Shown: positions 1 through 8,805 of the stretch, piece after piece | How the letters are laid out: every line of letters begins with the position of its first letter | Position numbering within the stretch: the first letter of the stretch is position 1 | From: Solimonas marina | GTDB taxonomy: Bacteria; Pseudomonadota; Gammaproteobacteria; Nevskiales; Nevskiaceae | Length of the DNA: 64,000 nt | Reading direction: 5' to 3' | Assembly (NCBI RefSeq): GCF_012241385.1 | Contig: NZ_JAAVXB010000002.1 | Span: 186,001-250,000 of the forward strand | Position numbers and translations under genes: made by a program | The notes under the pieces: model-generated | Seen by the model: the letters and a program-made list of their open reading frames with translations, nothing else | What the model was told of the DNA's origin: nothing | Database searches by the model: none

Positions 1-28
1 GTACGTGGAATCTGGAGCAGCGGGACCT

Positions 29-1054
29 TTACTGGTCCTCGTTGGCGTCCGCATCACGGACGCTGCTGTCGAATTGCGACTTGGCGGGCACGCCGAACGG
101 CATCGGTGCCTGCGTCAGCGTCATGAAGCCGTGGCTGCGCGCCCAGGTGGCGAACAGACGCGGCCACTGCGCCACCAGCGAACCCGGCGTGCCCAGGCCC
201 CAGCCGTGGCCGCCGGTTTCGAAGATGTGCATCTCGACCGGAATGTTGTGGCTCTTCAGCGCGTTGAACATCACCAGGCTGTGGCCGACATTGGCGATCG
301 GATCGTCGGCGGCATGCGCGAGGAAGGTCGGCGGCGTGTCGTTGGTGACGTGCAGCTCGCCCGAATACGCATCGTCGGCATCTTTCTGCGTGGCGTTCAG
401 CTCACGGCGCGAACGCGTGGTGCCGAGGTCGCCCTTCAGCGAGATGACCGGGTAGATCAGGCCGGCGAAGTCCGGGCGCGCCGACAGCTTGTCGGCGGCG
501 TCGATCGGCTCATAGAGCGAATCGGCGAAGCGGGTTTCGGTGATCGCCGCCAGATTGCCACCGGCCGACAGGCCGATGACGCCGATCTTGTGCGGATCGA
601 TGCCGAGTTCGGCGGCATGCGCACGCAGCACGCGCACGGCGCGCTGGCCGTCCTGGAACGGCGCTGCGGCCTTCCAGCCGTCGACCGGCAGGCGGTAGTA
701 CAGCACCACCGGCGTCACGCCGAGCGCCGACAGCCACTGCGCGACCGGCATGCTTTCGTTGGCGATCTGAATGCGGAAATAACCGCCGCCGCCCATGATG
801 ATGACCGCGGTGCCGTTCGGATGCGCCGGCTTGTAGACCTCGATGCGTGCGCGGCTGATGTTCATTGCGGCGCCCAGCCCCTTGCCCTCGGTGCCGACAC
901 GCTCGGGACCGCGGGTCGGCCCGTTTTCGGCCACCGAGGCCGGCCACAGGTCCAGCACGGTCGGCTGCGCGCTCTGCGCGGACGCCTGACCGATCATCAA
1001 CAGGCACGCAAGCGCGCCCAGCCATGGTGCCAGCCGGCCCAGTCGGTTTCTCAT
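29..1054 (-). CDS. Exported alpha/beta hydrolase (esterase-like)
   Basis: A 341-residue alpha/beta-hydrolase-fold enzyme, probably a periplasmic esterase acting on an unknown ester. The N-terminus (MRNRLGRLAPWLG... up to about residue 26, ending ASAQ) is a Sec signal peptide. GGGGYF near residue 90 is the oxyanion loop, GLSAGG is the nucleophile elbow with the catalytic Ser, and the late Asp (AADDP) and His (GGHGWG) complete a plausible triad. I chose the ATG at 1054 because GAGGAG lies 6-7 nt upstream and the signal peptide starts there; a longer reading frame to 1246 adds a non-signal-like extension. It resembles BD-FAE/xylan-esterase-type hydrolases. Substrate is not deducible. Confidence 0.85.
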   Translation of the reverse strand: MRNRLGRLAPWLGALACLLMIGQASAQSAQPTVLDLWPASVAENGPTRGPERVGTEGKGLGAAMNISRARIEVYKPAHPNGTAVIIMGGGGYFRIQIANESMPVAQWLSALGVTPVVLYYRLPVDGWKAAAPFQDGQRAVRVLRAHAAELGIDPHKIGVIGLSAGGNLAAITETRFADSLYEPIDAADKLSARPDFAGLIYPVISLKGDLGTTRSRRELNATQKDADDAYSGELHVTNDTPPTFLAHAADDPIANVGHSLVMFNALKSHNIPVEMHIFETGGHGWGLGTPGSLVAQWPRLFATWARSHGFMTLTQAPMPFGVPAKSQFDSSVRDADANEDQ

Positions 1055-1208
1055 TGCAGCTCTCCTCAGGTCGTTATGCGCATCGCCGGACGCGATGTCC
1101 GCCCGTCGCGGGCGCAAGGGGTTCAAGATGGGACGACGTTGTACCGCAGCGCCCGCAACCCTCAAATAACACCATGGAGTTAGGCGGCCGCTCGCCGCCG
1201 GTGCCGGC

Positions 1209-1901
1209 TCAGCGGCCGGGCGGCTGGCGTCGGGCCGCGACGGCACGGCCGACGCCGACGACGAACGCGGCGCCGAGTGCCGGTGCGGCGAGATGAATCC
1301 AGCCGGGGAGCTCGCCGGTCAGCGCCGTCAACGCCCGGTCTTCGAGCGGCATTTCGCCGGCGATCCAGCCGAGCAGCGCCGCGCCGAGCGTGATGACGAC
1401 CGGATAGCGCTCCATCAGGTGCAGTACCAGTTTGCTGCCCCAGACGATGATCGGCACGCTGATCAGAATGCCGATCGCGACGAGCAGCACATGACCGTCG
1501 GCGGCGCCGGCCACGGCGACCACGTTGTCCAGGCTCATCACCGCGTCGGCGATGATGATGGTGCGGATCGCGCCGAGCAGATGCGTGCTGGCCGGAATCT
1601 TGTCGTGATCGTCCTCAGGCTCCGGCAGCAGCAGCTTGATGCCGATCCACAGCAGCAGCAGCGCGCCAACGATACGCAGATACGGCAAGGACAACAGGCC
1701 CAGCGCAAAGCTGATCAGTACGATGCGCAGGATGATGGCGCCGAGCGTGCCCCACAGGATGCCCTGGGTGCGCAGCTCCGGCGCCAGGCGGCGGCAGGCC
1801 AGGGCGATGACGACGGCATTGTCGCCGCCGAGCAGAACGTCGATCGCAATGATCTGCAGGATCTTGACGACGAGGTCGCCGTCGAGGAACAGGGCAGGCA
1901 T
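1209..1901 (-). CDS. TerC-family integral membrane protein
   Basis: A 230-residue polytopic inner-membrane protein of the TerC family (YjbE/YkoY type). Two conserved acidic membrane motifs are visible, LLGGDNAVVIAL near residue 22 and MSLDNVVAVAG near residue 125, which in this family lie in membrane helices and are linked to metal (Mn) export or tellurium resistance phenotypes. About seven hydrophobic segments are separated by a short charged loop (EPEDDHDK). The ATG at 1901 starts directly before the first membrane helix; no strong Shine-Dalgarno is visible. It is divergent from the small secreted membrane-anchored protein at 1986. A manganese-export role is family knowledge, not shown here. 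Confidence 0.85.
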   Translation of the reverse strand: MPALFLDGDLVVKILQIIAIDVLLGGDNAVVIALACRRLAPELRTQGILWGTLGAIILRIVLISFALGLLSLPYLRIVGALLLLWIGIKLLLPEPEDDHDKIPASTHLLGAIRTIIIADAVMSLDNVVAVAGAADGHVLLVAIGILISVPIIVWGSKLVLHLMERYPVVITLGAALLGWIAGEMPLEDRALTALTGELPGWIHLAAPALGAAFVVGVGRAVAARRQPPGR

Positions 1902-1985
1902 GAGACACGGAGCCGGAATGTCCAGCGATTGTACGCATCGCGACCCGTCTGCCCGCGGAACCGGCAAAGGCGCGATAATGGCGCC

Positions 1986-2420
1986 ATGATGTCTGTCCGC
2001 CCCACTGTCGTTTTTGCCGCCGCGCTGCTCGGCGCGGCGCTCGTGTCTCCTGCGTTCGCCGCCGACCAGGCGCCCGCAGCCGCGCCACCGGCCCCGGCGC
2101 AGCAGCAAAAGCCTGACGCGCCACCGGCGGCGACGCCGCCGGCCCAGCAGCAGAATCAACAGGCGCAGCAGGCGCCGGCCGAGCCGCAGCCGGTCTACAT
2201 CGACGAGATCGGCAAGGACGGCCGTCTGCGCACCAATGTGCGTGTCGAGATCGTGCGTTCGCCGCCGAGCATCGACACCGTGCTGTCGGGCATGAAGAAG
2301 GTCGCGATGCTGGCGACCTCGGCGATCCTGATGCTGCTCGCGTCGGGCCTGTTCGGCGCCGCCGTCGCCGGCGTCGTGCTGCTGGTGCGCCGCCGCCGCG
2401 AGCTGCGCGCCGAAGCCTGA
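1986..2420 (+). CDS. Pro/Gln-rich exported protein with C-terminal membrane anchor
   Basis: A 144-residue protein of unknown function. It has a signal peptide (to about residue 26, SPAFAA), then a low-complexity Ala/Pro/Gln linker (about residues 27-65), a short conserved-looking charged segment (YIDEIGKDGRLRTN), and one strong transmembrane helix (about residues 107-135) followed by an RRRRE cytoplasmic anchor. The architecture suggests a periplasmic tether held in the inner membrane. The start is at ATGATG 1986/1989. It is divergent from the terC-like gene with 84 bp between them, so both promoters lie in that gap. I do not recognise the family. Confidence 0.6.
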   Translation: MMSVRPTVVFAAALLGAALVSPAFAADQAPAAAPPAPAQQQKPDAPPAATPPAQQQNQQAQQAPAEPQPVYIDEIGKDGRLRTNVRVEIVRSPPSIDTVLSGMKKVAMLATSAILMLLASGLFGAAVAGVVLLVRRRRELRAEA

Positions 2421-2437
2421 CGCGGATCTGGCTTGCC

Positions 2438-4576
2438 CTAGCCGAACCAGGCCTTCAGCTTCATCTTCAGCATCAGCGTGATGAAGTGCCAGGCGTTGCT
2501 GATCTTGTCCCAGGTCGTCGGCTGGTAGCGCGCGCGCTGGCGGATGTAGTGCTGCAGCGCCAGCAGGTCGTCGTCGGACAGCTCGGCGAATGGTGGCATG
2601 CCGCGCGTGACCAGACCACCGTCGCGCACCACCGACGTGAACGCCGCGCTCGACAGCGGGATCGCCGATGCGCGCAGGTCCGGCGCATAGCCGCCGGCCA
2701 CTACCGCCACGCCGTGGCAGATCACGCAGCTGCGGCCATAGAGCGCTTCGCCCTTCTTGGCGAGCACCGGGTCGACGTGGAAATCCGCATCGGCCAGCGG
2801 CGTCGGTCGTGACGGCGGCGGTGACGGCGGCAGCTTGACCTGTCCGTCGAGCACGAAGGTCAGGATCCGCCGCGGATGGTCGCGGCCGACCCAGCCGTGC
2901 TGTGCGGACAGCGAGCCGAGCAGCATCTGTCCGCCGGCCCAGCCGGCCGGAATCGTCACGTACTGCTTGCCGTCGACCTCGTAGCTGATCGGCGAGGCCA
3001 TGGTGCCGACGCCCATGTCGTAGTGCCACAGCGCGGCGCCGGTCTTGGCGTCATGCGCGACGAGCTGGCCGTCGGCCTGGCCCTGGAACACCAGATTGCC
3101 GGCGGTGGCCATGGTGCCGCCGTTGTTGGCGCCCGGCGTCGGCGTGCTCCAGGCCTTTTTCTGCGTGACCGGATTCCAGGCCAGCAGCGAGCTGGAGCCG
3201 GCATTGGCCGGCACGTCTTCGTTGAAGCCGTTGACGCCCATCACGTCGCCGGTACTCATCGTCCAGGTTTTCGGATCGCGACCGGCGTCGTTGTAGTAAC
3301 CGGCCATTTCGTGCACCGGGATATAGGTCAGGCCGGTGGCCGGGCTGTAGCTCATCGGCGGCCAGTTGTGCATGCCGGCCGAGCCCGGCCAGATCAGCGC
3401 CTCGCCGTCCTCGTAGCGCGCGCCCGGTACTTCAACGGGGCGGCCGGTCTTCTTGTCGACGTATTTGGCCCAGGTCACCTTGCCGAGTTTTTCGGCCGAG
3501 ATCAGCTTGCCGGTCGCGCGGTCGATCACATAGAAGAATCCGTTCTTCGGCGCATGCAGGATCACGTCTCGCGGCTTGCCGTCGATGGCAATCGTCGCCA
3601 GTGTGATGTCCATCGTCGACGTGAAGTCCCAGCTTTCGTCGGGCGTGGTCTGATAGTGCCAGACGTATTCGCCGGTGTCGGCGTCGACCGCGACGATCGA
3701 GCACAGGAACAGATTGTCGCCGCCGCCCGGCGAGCGCAGCTTGGCGTTCCACGGCCCGCCGTTGCCGGCGCCGATGTAGATGCGGTTGTACTTCGGATCG
3801 TAGGTGATCGCGTTCCACGCAGTGCCGCCGCCGCCGTACTTCCACCACTGGCCCTTCCAGGTCTTCGCCGCCATTTCCATGGCTTTGTTCTCGAAGCCGT
3901 CGGCCGGGTTGCCGGGCACCAGCCAGAAGCGCCAGTCCTGCCGGCCGGTCTCGGCGTCGTAGGCCGTCACGTAGCCGCGCACGTGACCGAAGTCGGCACC
4001 GCCGTGGCCGATGATGATCTTGCCGTTGAACGCGCGCGGCGCGCCGGTGATGTAGCGGTTGTCGCCGGGCTCGGTGGTCAGCGTCTCCCAGACCAGCGCG
4101 CCGGTGTGCGCGTCGAGCGCGAACAGGCGGCCGTCCTGGGCGCCGGCGTAGACCTTGCCGTTCCAGTAGGTCATGCCGCGGATGCCCCAGGCCATGCGCA
4201 TCTTGTCGCGGACCTTGGGGTCGTACTTCCACAGCAGCTTGCCGCTGCGGACGTCGATGGCGTGAATGACCGAGAAGCCGGCGGCGACGTAAAGCACGCC
4301 GTCGACCTCGATCGGCACGGTCGAGACGTTCCAGACGTCGTCGAGATCCAGCGACCACGCCAGGCCGAGGCGGCCGACATTGTCGGTGTTGATCTGCGTC
4401 AGCGGGCTGTAGTGCTGCTCGTCGAAGGTGCGGCCGTAGGCCGCCCAGTTGGTGCCGTCGGTGTCGTCGGCCAGCGCCTGATTGTCGATCACCGAGGCGT
4501 CGGCGGCCGCCGACCCCGCAAGCCCCATCAGCAGCAACACGCCGGCGGCGTGCGCCGCGATCCGCAGCGATTTCAT
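2438..4576 (-). CDS. PQQ-dependent alcohol dehydrogenase with C-terminal cytochrome c domain
   Basis: A 712-residue periplasmic quinohaemoprotein. Signal peptide is residues 1-25. Residues about 35-590 form the eight-bladed PQQ beta-propeller, with repeated tryptophan-docking motifs (AxTGxxxW-like) and the segment DESWDFTSTMD carrying the probable catalytic Asp. A C-terminal haem-c domain has CVICH at about residue 617 and a Met ligand in RGMPPF near 660. It would oxidise a primary or secondary alcohol and pass electrons to a membrane oxidase or cytochrome. Odd point: the two adjacent cysteines that form a disulfide over PQQ in typical methanol/ethanol dehydrogenases are absent; the equivalent position reads MRMAWGIRGM. 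Substrate is unknown. Confidence 0.88.
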   Translation of the reverse strand: MKSLRIAAHAAGVLLLMGLAGSAAADASVIDNQALADDTDGTNWAAYGRTFDEQHYSPLTQINTDNVGRLGLAWSLDLDDVWNVSTVPIEVDGVLYVAAGFSVIHAIDVRSGKLLWKYDPKVRDKMRMAWGIRGMTYWNGKVYAGAQDGRLFALDAHTGALVWETLTTEPGDNRYITGAPRAFNGKIIIGHGGADFGHVRGYVTAYDAETGRQDWRFWLVPGNPADGFENKAMEMAAKTWKGQWWKYGGGGTAWNAITYDPKYNRIYIGAGNGGPWNAKLRSPGGGDNLFLCSIVAVDADTGEYVWHYQTTPDESWDFTSTMDITLATIAIDGKPRDVILHAPKNGFFYVIDRATGKLISAEKLGKVTWAKYVDKKTGRPVEVPGARYEDGEALIWPGSAGMHNWPPMSYSPATGLTYIPVHEMAGYYNDAGRDPKTWTMSTGDVMGVNGFNEDVPANAGSSSLLAWNPVTQKKAWSTPTPGANNGGTMATAGNLVFQGQADGQLVAHDAKTGAALWHYDMGVGTMASPISYEVDGKQYVTIPAGWAGGQMLLGSLSAQHGWVGRDHPRRILTFVLDGQVKLPPSPPPSRPTPLADADFHVDPVLAKKGEALYGRSCVICHGVAVVAGGYAPDLRASAIPLSSAAFTSVVRDGGLVTRGMPPFAELSDDDLLALQHYIRQRARYQPTTWDKISNAWHFITLMLKMKLKAWFG

Positions 4577-4712
4577 TCGCGTTCTCCTCGCGACCGGTGC
4601 GGACCCCGCGCCGCCCGGTTCTTGATGCAGGGAACGCTAGCCCGCGCAGCCGCGACCGGACGTCACCCGTCCGGACGACCGCGGCCAAGCGCGCTGATCG
4701 GCAGTCGAGCGG

Positions 4713-5171
4713 CTAGTCGAGGCTGGCGGTCAGCTGGTCGCGCAGCGCCACCAGCTGGTCCTTGAGCTCCAGCATCTTCGGCGCCGACAGGTCGCAGGCG
4801 GCAAGAATGCGCGGCGGCACCGCCTTGGCCTTCTCGCGCAGTGCGCGGCCGGCCGGCGTCAGCGTGATGCGCACCTGGCGCTCGTCCTCGCGGCTGCGCG
4901 TGCGAACGACGAGGCCGGCCGCTTCGAGCCGCTTGAGCAGCGGCGTCAGGGTGCCGGAGTCGAGGTGCAGGGCCTGGCCGATGTCCTTCACGGCGCGGTC
5001 GTCGCGCTCCCACAGCACCAGCATCGCCAGATATTGCGGGTAGGTCAGGCCCAGGCCGTCGAGCAGCGGCTTGTAGACGCTGTTGAAGGCCAGCGCCGTC
5101 GAATAGGCGGCGAAGCAGAGCTGGTTCGACAGCTTCAGAACCTCGTCGTTGAAGTCGTTCGAGTCGTTCAT
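4713..5171 (-). CDS. ohrR: MarR-family organic peroxide sensor OhrR
   Basis: A 152-residue winged-helix repressor. The N-terminal NQLCFAAYS carries the reactive peroxide-sensing Cys (Cys19 from this start), and a second cysteine (Cys126, in LAACDLS) matches the two-Cys OhrR type known from Xanthomonas, where hydroperoxide oxidation forms a disulfide and releases DNA. The DxRQVRI-like wing ([12 protein letters not shown]) is typical. Start ATG 5171 is chosen because GGAGG sits 6 nt upstream; the frame extends upstream into the operator region. It is divergent from a hydrolase plus ohr, the usual regulatory arrangement. Confidence 0.92.
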   Translation of the reverse strand: MNDSNDFNDEVLKLSNQLCFAAYSTALAFNSVYKPLLDGLGLTYPQYLAMLVLWERDDRAVKDIGQALHLDSGTLTPLLKRLEAAGLVVRTRSREDERQVRITLTPAGRALREKAKAVPPRILAACDLSAPKMLELKDQLVALRDQLTASLD

Positions 5172-5209
5172 GCGCGTCCTCCGCAGCAGGGTGCTCACAG
5201 TGTAATTCA

Positions 5210-5284
5210 ATTGCGCGCAATACAATTGCATATAAATTCATTTCGATATGCGGAATAATTATTTTGTATACAATTAAATTGCGA
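5210..5284. promoter_or_regulatory. Probable OhrR operator region
   Basis: This AT-rich gap between ohrR and the hydrolase-ohr genes contrasts with the GC-rich surroundings. It contains the perfect palindrome ATTGCGCGCAAT (5210-5221), followed by CAATTG, and a second palindrome CAATTAAATTG (5271-5281) within TACAATTAAATTGCGA. The latter is close to the known OhrR box TACAATT-N-AATTGTA. Both sites could cover divergent promoters. Assignment as OhrR sites is inference from motif and position. Confidence 0.7.
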
Positions 5285-5359
5285 GTAACTTTGTTTGCAC
5301 CGGCGCTGCAGCGGCACGCCCCGCAACCCCGGCCCCTTAATGCAAACGGAGTCATTGCC

Positions 5360-6352
5360 ATGAACAACATCAAGGAAACGAGTGCGGCCGCTCAAGCAGC
5401 CGCAGCGTCGGTGGAACCGGGTACGCAGGCCTTTGTCGACGCAGTCGCCGCGCAGGGCGGCAAGCCGCTCTATGAGCTGAGCCCGGAGGCGGCACGTCAG
5501 GTGCTGGCCGGCGCGCAGGCCGGTCCGGTCGCGACGCTGCCGGCCGACGTCGAGGACCGCGTGCTCAACGTCGGCCCGACCGGCCAGGTCAAGATCCGCA
5601 TCGTGCGCCCGGTCGGCGTGCAGGGCACGCTGCCGGTGATCGTCTACTTCCACGGCGGCGGCTGGGTGCTCGGTGGCCCCGACACGCACGATCGCCTGAT
5701 TCGCGAAATCGCCAACGGCGCGCAGGCCGCCGTGGTCTTCGTCGACTACGACCGCTCGCCGGAAGCGCAGTATCCGGTGCCGATCGAGCAGGACTACGCG
5801 GTGCTCGACTACGTCGCCCAGCACCCCGGCGAATTCAAGGTCGACGCCACGCGCCTGGCGGTGGCCGGCGACAGCGTCGGCGGCAACATGGCGGCGGTGA
5901 TGACGCTGCTCGCCAAGCAGCGCGGCGGCCCGAAGATCGACTTCCAACTGCTGTTCTATCCGGTCACCGACGCCGATTTCGACAACGGCTCGTACCGTCA
6001 ATTTGCCGACGGCCCGTGGCTGACCAAGCCGGCGATGGAATGGTTCTGGAACGCCTACCTGCCGGATGTCGCCAAGCGCGCCGAGCCGACCGCCTCGCCG
6101 CTGCGCGCATCGCTCGAACAGCTGCGCGGCCTGCCGCCGGCGCTGGTGATCACCGATGAAAACGATGTGCTGCGCGACGAAGGCGAAGCCTATGCGGCGA
6201 AGCTGGCGCAGGCCGGCGTGCCGGTCACCCAGGTCCGCTACCTCGGCACCATCCACGATTTCGTGATGCTCAACGGCGTCGCCGAAACCCCGGCCGCCCG
6301 CGCCGCGATCGAACAGGCCAACACCGCGCTGCGCGCGGCGCTGAACCGCTGA
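5360..6352 (+). CDS. HSL-family alpha/beta hydrolase in the ohr operon
   Basis: A 330-residue cytoplasmic esterase/lipase of the hormone-sensitive-lipase family. HGGGW (oxyanion hole) is near residue 111, GDSVGG is the nucleophile elbow near residue 175, and the C-terminal Asp (DENDVLRD) and His (TIHDF) complete the triad. Start ATG 5360 is preceded by GGAG 8 nt upstream. It is the first gene after the OhrR operator region and lies 34 bp before ohr, so it is probably peroxide-induced with it. A role in handling esters or lipids damaged by peroxides is inference. Confidence 0.88.
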   Translation: MNNIKETSAAAQAAAASVEPGTQAFVDAVAAQGGKPLYELSPEAARQVLAGAQAGPVATLPADVEDRVLNVGPTGQVKIRIVRPVGVQGTLPVIVYFHGGGWVLGGPDTHDRLIREIANGAQAAVVFVDYDRSPEAQYPVPIEQDYAVLDYVAQHPGEFKVDATRLAVAGDSVGGNMAAVMTLLAKQRGGPKIDFQLLFYPVTDADFDNGSYRQFADGPWLTKPAMEWFWNAYLPDVAKRAEPTASPLRASLEQLRGLPPALVITDENDVLRDEGEAYAAKLAQAGVPVTQVRYLGTIHDFVMLNGVAETPAARAAIEQANTALRAALNR

Positions 6353-6386
6353 ATTTTTCTACCCACACCGCAACAGGAGTCTCCCC

Positions 6387-6812
6387 ATGAGCACCAATGT
6401 CCTCTATCGCACCACCGCCACCGCCACCGGCGGTCGTGACGGCCGCAGCGTCGTCGAAGACGGCAGCCTCGACGTCAAGCTGACCACGCCCAAGGAACTG
6501 GGCGGCGCCGGCGGTGCCGGCAACAATCCGGAGCAGCTGTTCGCCGCCGGTTACTCGGCCTGCTTCATCGGCGCGATGAAGTTCGTCGCCTCGCAGGGCG
6601 GCCCCAAGGTGCCGGCCGACACCACGGTCAAGGCGACGGTCGGCATCGGCCCGCGCTCGGAAGGCGGCTTCGGCCTCGAAATCGAGCTGACGATCGCGCT
6701 GCCGGGCCTGGCCCGCGCCGACGCCGAAGCGCTGGTCGAGCAGGCCCATCAGGTCTGCCCGTACTCGAACGCCACGCGCAACAACATCGACGTGAAGCTG
6801 ACCATCGTCTGA
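6387..6812 (+). CDS. ohr: Organic hydroperoxide reductase Ohr
   Basis: A 141-residue Ohr/OsmC-family thiol peroxidase that reduces organic and fatty-acid hydroperoxides, usually with lipoylated protein as reductant. The peroxidatic Cys is in YSACF (Cys59) and the resolving Cys in VCPYSNATR (Cys124); the latter motif is diagnostic of Ohr rather than OsmC. Length is normal for the family. A ribosome site AGGAG precedes the ATG. The gene closes the short ohr operon and is followed by a strong terminator. Confidence 0.95.
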   Translation: MSTNVLYRTTATATGGRDGRSVVEDGSLDVKLTTPKELGGAGGAGNNPEQLFAAGYSACFIGAMKFVASQGGPKVPADTTVKATVGIGPRSEGGFGLEIELTIALPGLARADAEALVEQAHQVCPYSNATRNNIDVKLTIV

Positions 6813-6826
6813 TCCGTCACGTTGCG

Positions 6827-6860
6827 AAAACGCCCGGCGCCGGGATGCGCCGGGCGTTTT
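6827..6860 (+). terminator. Rho-independent terminator after ohr
   Basis: A perfect 13-bp inverted repeat (AAAACGCCCGGCG / CGCCGGGCGTTTT) with an 8-nt loop begins 14 nt after the ohr stop. Its A and T runs flank both sides, so it can also end transcription of the converging SDR gene. Confidence 0.88.
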
Positions 6861-6870
6861 CGTCTGTGCG

Positions 6871-7704
6871 TCAGCCGTCCGTCGATCGCGTGAGCGGCTC
6901 CCAGGTATCGAGTTCACTGGCCAGCGTTTGCAACTTGTCGCGAACCAGGCCGAGGGCGTCGCTGCCCAGCAGCAAGTGCGCCGGCGGCTGGTCGCTGTCG
7001 ATGATGGCGAGCATGGCCTGCGCCGCCTTGCGCGGATCACCGAGCTGCTTGCCGCTCTTTTCTTCGCGCGCCTGGCGGATGGGATCGAACAGCGCGTCGT
7101 AGTCGGCGATCGAGCGCGGTGTACGCACCATCGAGCGGCCCGCCCAGTCGGTGCGGAACGAGCCCGGTGCCACGGCCGTCACGGCGATGCCGAGCGGCGC
7201 GACTTCCTTGCCCAGCGCCTCGGAAATGCCTTCGAGCGCGAACTTGCTGCCGCAGTAATAGGTGATGCCGGGCATCGTGATATAGCCGCCCATCGAGGTG
7301 ATGTTGAGCAGGTGCCCGCGCCGGCGCTGGCGCATGAACGGCAGCACGGCGCGCATCGCCGCGACGGCGCCGAACACATTGACGTCGAACTGCCGGCGCA
7401 TGTCGTCCAGCGACGATTCTTCCATCACGCCCTCATGGCCGTAGCCGGCATTGTTGACGAGCACGTCGATCGATCCGATGTCGGTTTCGACGCCGGCGAT
7501 GGTGCGCTCGACGGCGGCGAAGTCGGTGACGTCCAGCACGCGCGCGAACGCCCGCGTGGCATTCAGGGCTTCAAACGAGGCGGCGGCCTCGGCATGGCGC
7601 ACGGTGCCGATGACGCGATGTCCGGCGGCCAGCGCGGCTTCGGCCAAGGCGCGGCCGAAGCCGCTGCTGACGCCGGTAATGAACAGGGTTTTGGAGGTCG
7701 ACAT
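6871..7704 (-). CDS. Short-chain dehydrogenase/reductase
   Basis: A 277-residue classical SDR oxidoreductase. TGVSSGFG near residue 9 is the Rossmann nucleotide-binding motif, NNAG the structural motif, and Ser (NITSMGG), Tyr and Lys (YYCGSK) the catalytic set. TVRH after the second strand suggests NADP preference. Start ATG 7704 is taken because it begins directly before the first Rossmann strand; the longer frame runs through the promoter region. It is divergent from an AraC-type regulator, which probably controls it. Substrate is unknown. Confidence 0.88.
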   Translation of the reverse strand: MSTSKTLFITGVSSGFGRALAEAALAAGHRVIGTVRHAEAAASFEALNATRAFARVLDVTDFAAVERTIAGVETDIGSIDVLVNNAGYGHEGVMEESSLDDMRRQFDVNVFGAVAAMRAVLPFMRQRRRGHLLNITSMGGYITMPGITYYCGSKFALEGISEALGKEVAPLGIAVTAVAPGSFRTDWAGRSMVRTPRSIADYDALFDPIRQAREEKSGKQLGDPRKAAQAMLAIIDSDQPPAHLLLGSDALGLVRDKLQTLASELDTWEPLTRSTDG

Positions 7705-7760
7705 ACAGACCGCTCCGGTTTCAGTGGGGTCTGCATCATATTTCTGATCGAATTGAGTGA

Positions 7761-7782
7761 AACGACCGTATATTCTGTCGTT
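7761..7782. promoter_or_regulatory. Inverted repeat between SDR and AraC genes
   Basis: A perfect 6-bp inverted repeat AACGAC-N10-GTCGTT lies in the AT-rich divergent intergenic region, 18 bp before the regulator start. Its position fits an operator bound by the adjacent AraC-family protein. This is inferred from symmetry and location only. Confidence 0.45.
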
Positions 7783-7799
7783 ATTGCCTATTCTTATGA

Positions 7800-8777
7800 A
7801 TGAATAAAGAAAGAGTGAAAGGGGCTCTGGCCGGGCGGCACGCACCATGGCGCGACCAGCGGCGCATGGTCGAGCGCCTGCTGACGCTCGCGCCGCGCGA
7901 GGGCTACAACCTGACCGCGTTGCCGGACGTCCGCATCCTGCGTTCCGACCGGCCGCTGGCGCGCACGCCGGTGCTCTACGACCCCGGCATCGTCATCGTC
8001 TGCCAGGGCTGCAAGCGCGGCTACTTTCGCGACCAGGTCTATCTCTACGACGAGCAGCATTACCTGGCGGTGTCGGTGCCGGTGCCGTTCGTGATGGAAA
8101 CCGAGGCTTCGGCCGAGCGACCGCTGCTGGCGCTCTACCTGCATCTGGATTTTCAGCTGGCGGCCGAGCTGATGATCCAGATCGATCAGCGTGGTGCCGC
8201 GCAAGCAGTGGCGGCGCCACAAAGCATGATGTCGAGCCCGATGGATGCTGCGCTGCGCGCGTCCGTGCTGCGGTTTCTCGACGCGATGAGCGAGCCGCTC
8301 GAAGCGGCCGTGCTCGGCCCGGCCATGCTGCGCGAGCTGTACTTCCGGGTACTGACCGGCGCGCAGGGCGACGCAATGCGCGCGGCGCTGGCCTTGCAGG
8401 GGCAGTTCGGCAAGATCGGCAAGGCCTTGCGGCGCATTCATGCAACCTACGCGCAGGCGCTGAATCTGAGTGCGTTGGCGGGCGAAGCGGGCATGAGCGT
8501 GCCGACCTTCCACAGCCACTTCAAGGCGGTGACCGGCATGGCGCCGATGCAGTACGTGAAGTCGGCGCGCCTGCATCAGGCGCGCTTGCTGATGGTGCGC
8601 CAGGCGATGACAGCGGCCGCCGCCAGCCATGCCGTGGGTTACGAAAGCCCGTCGCAGTTCAATCGCGAGTTCAAACGTCTGTTCGGTCTGCCGCCGGCCG
8701 AGGAGGCAAGGCGCCTGCGCGAGAGCTTTGCGCTGCCGCCGGCGCATGCGGCGTCGGCTTTCATCTCGTCACACTGA
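7800..8777 (+). CDS. AraC-family transcriptional regulator
   Basis: A 325-residue regulator. Residues about 25-190 form an AraC_N-type cupin sensor domain of the kind found in YqhC-like proteins (LYDPGIVIVCQG, then SVPVPFVMETEAS). The C-terminal third holds two helix-turn-helix motifs; LSALAGEAGMSVPTFHSHFK and the second, YESPSQFNREFKRLFG, are the most conserved AraC parts. It is divergently arranged with the SDR gene, a common layout for YqhC-type activators of aldehyde/ketone reductases. The inducer is unknown. Confidence 0.88.
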   Translation: MNKERVKGALAGRHAPWRDQRRMVERLLTLAPREGYNLTALPDVRILRSDRPLARTPVLYDPGIVIVCQGCKRGYFRDQVYLYDEQHYLAVSVPVPFVMETEASAERPLLALYLHLDFQLAAELMIQIDQRGAAQAVAAPQSMMSSPMDAALRASVLRFLDAMSEPLEAAVLGPAMLRELYFRVLTGAQGDAMRAALALQGQFGKIGKALRRIHATYAQALNLSALAGEAGMSVPTFHSHFKAVTGMAPMQYVKSARLHQARLLMVRQAMTAAAASHAVGYESPSQFNREFKRLFGLPPAEEARRLRESFALPPAHAASAFISSH

Positions 8778-8805
8778 GCGCGGCACCGGCCACGCGGTGG
8801 CGGCG

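Noticed and set aside
1293..1985. Upstream extension of the frame that ends at 2420
   Set aside because: It runs antisense through the terC-like gene; the signal peptide and ATGATG at 1986 mark the real start.
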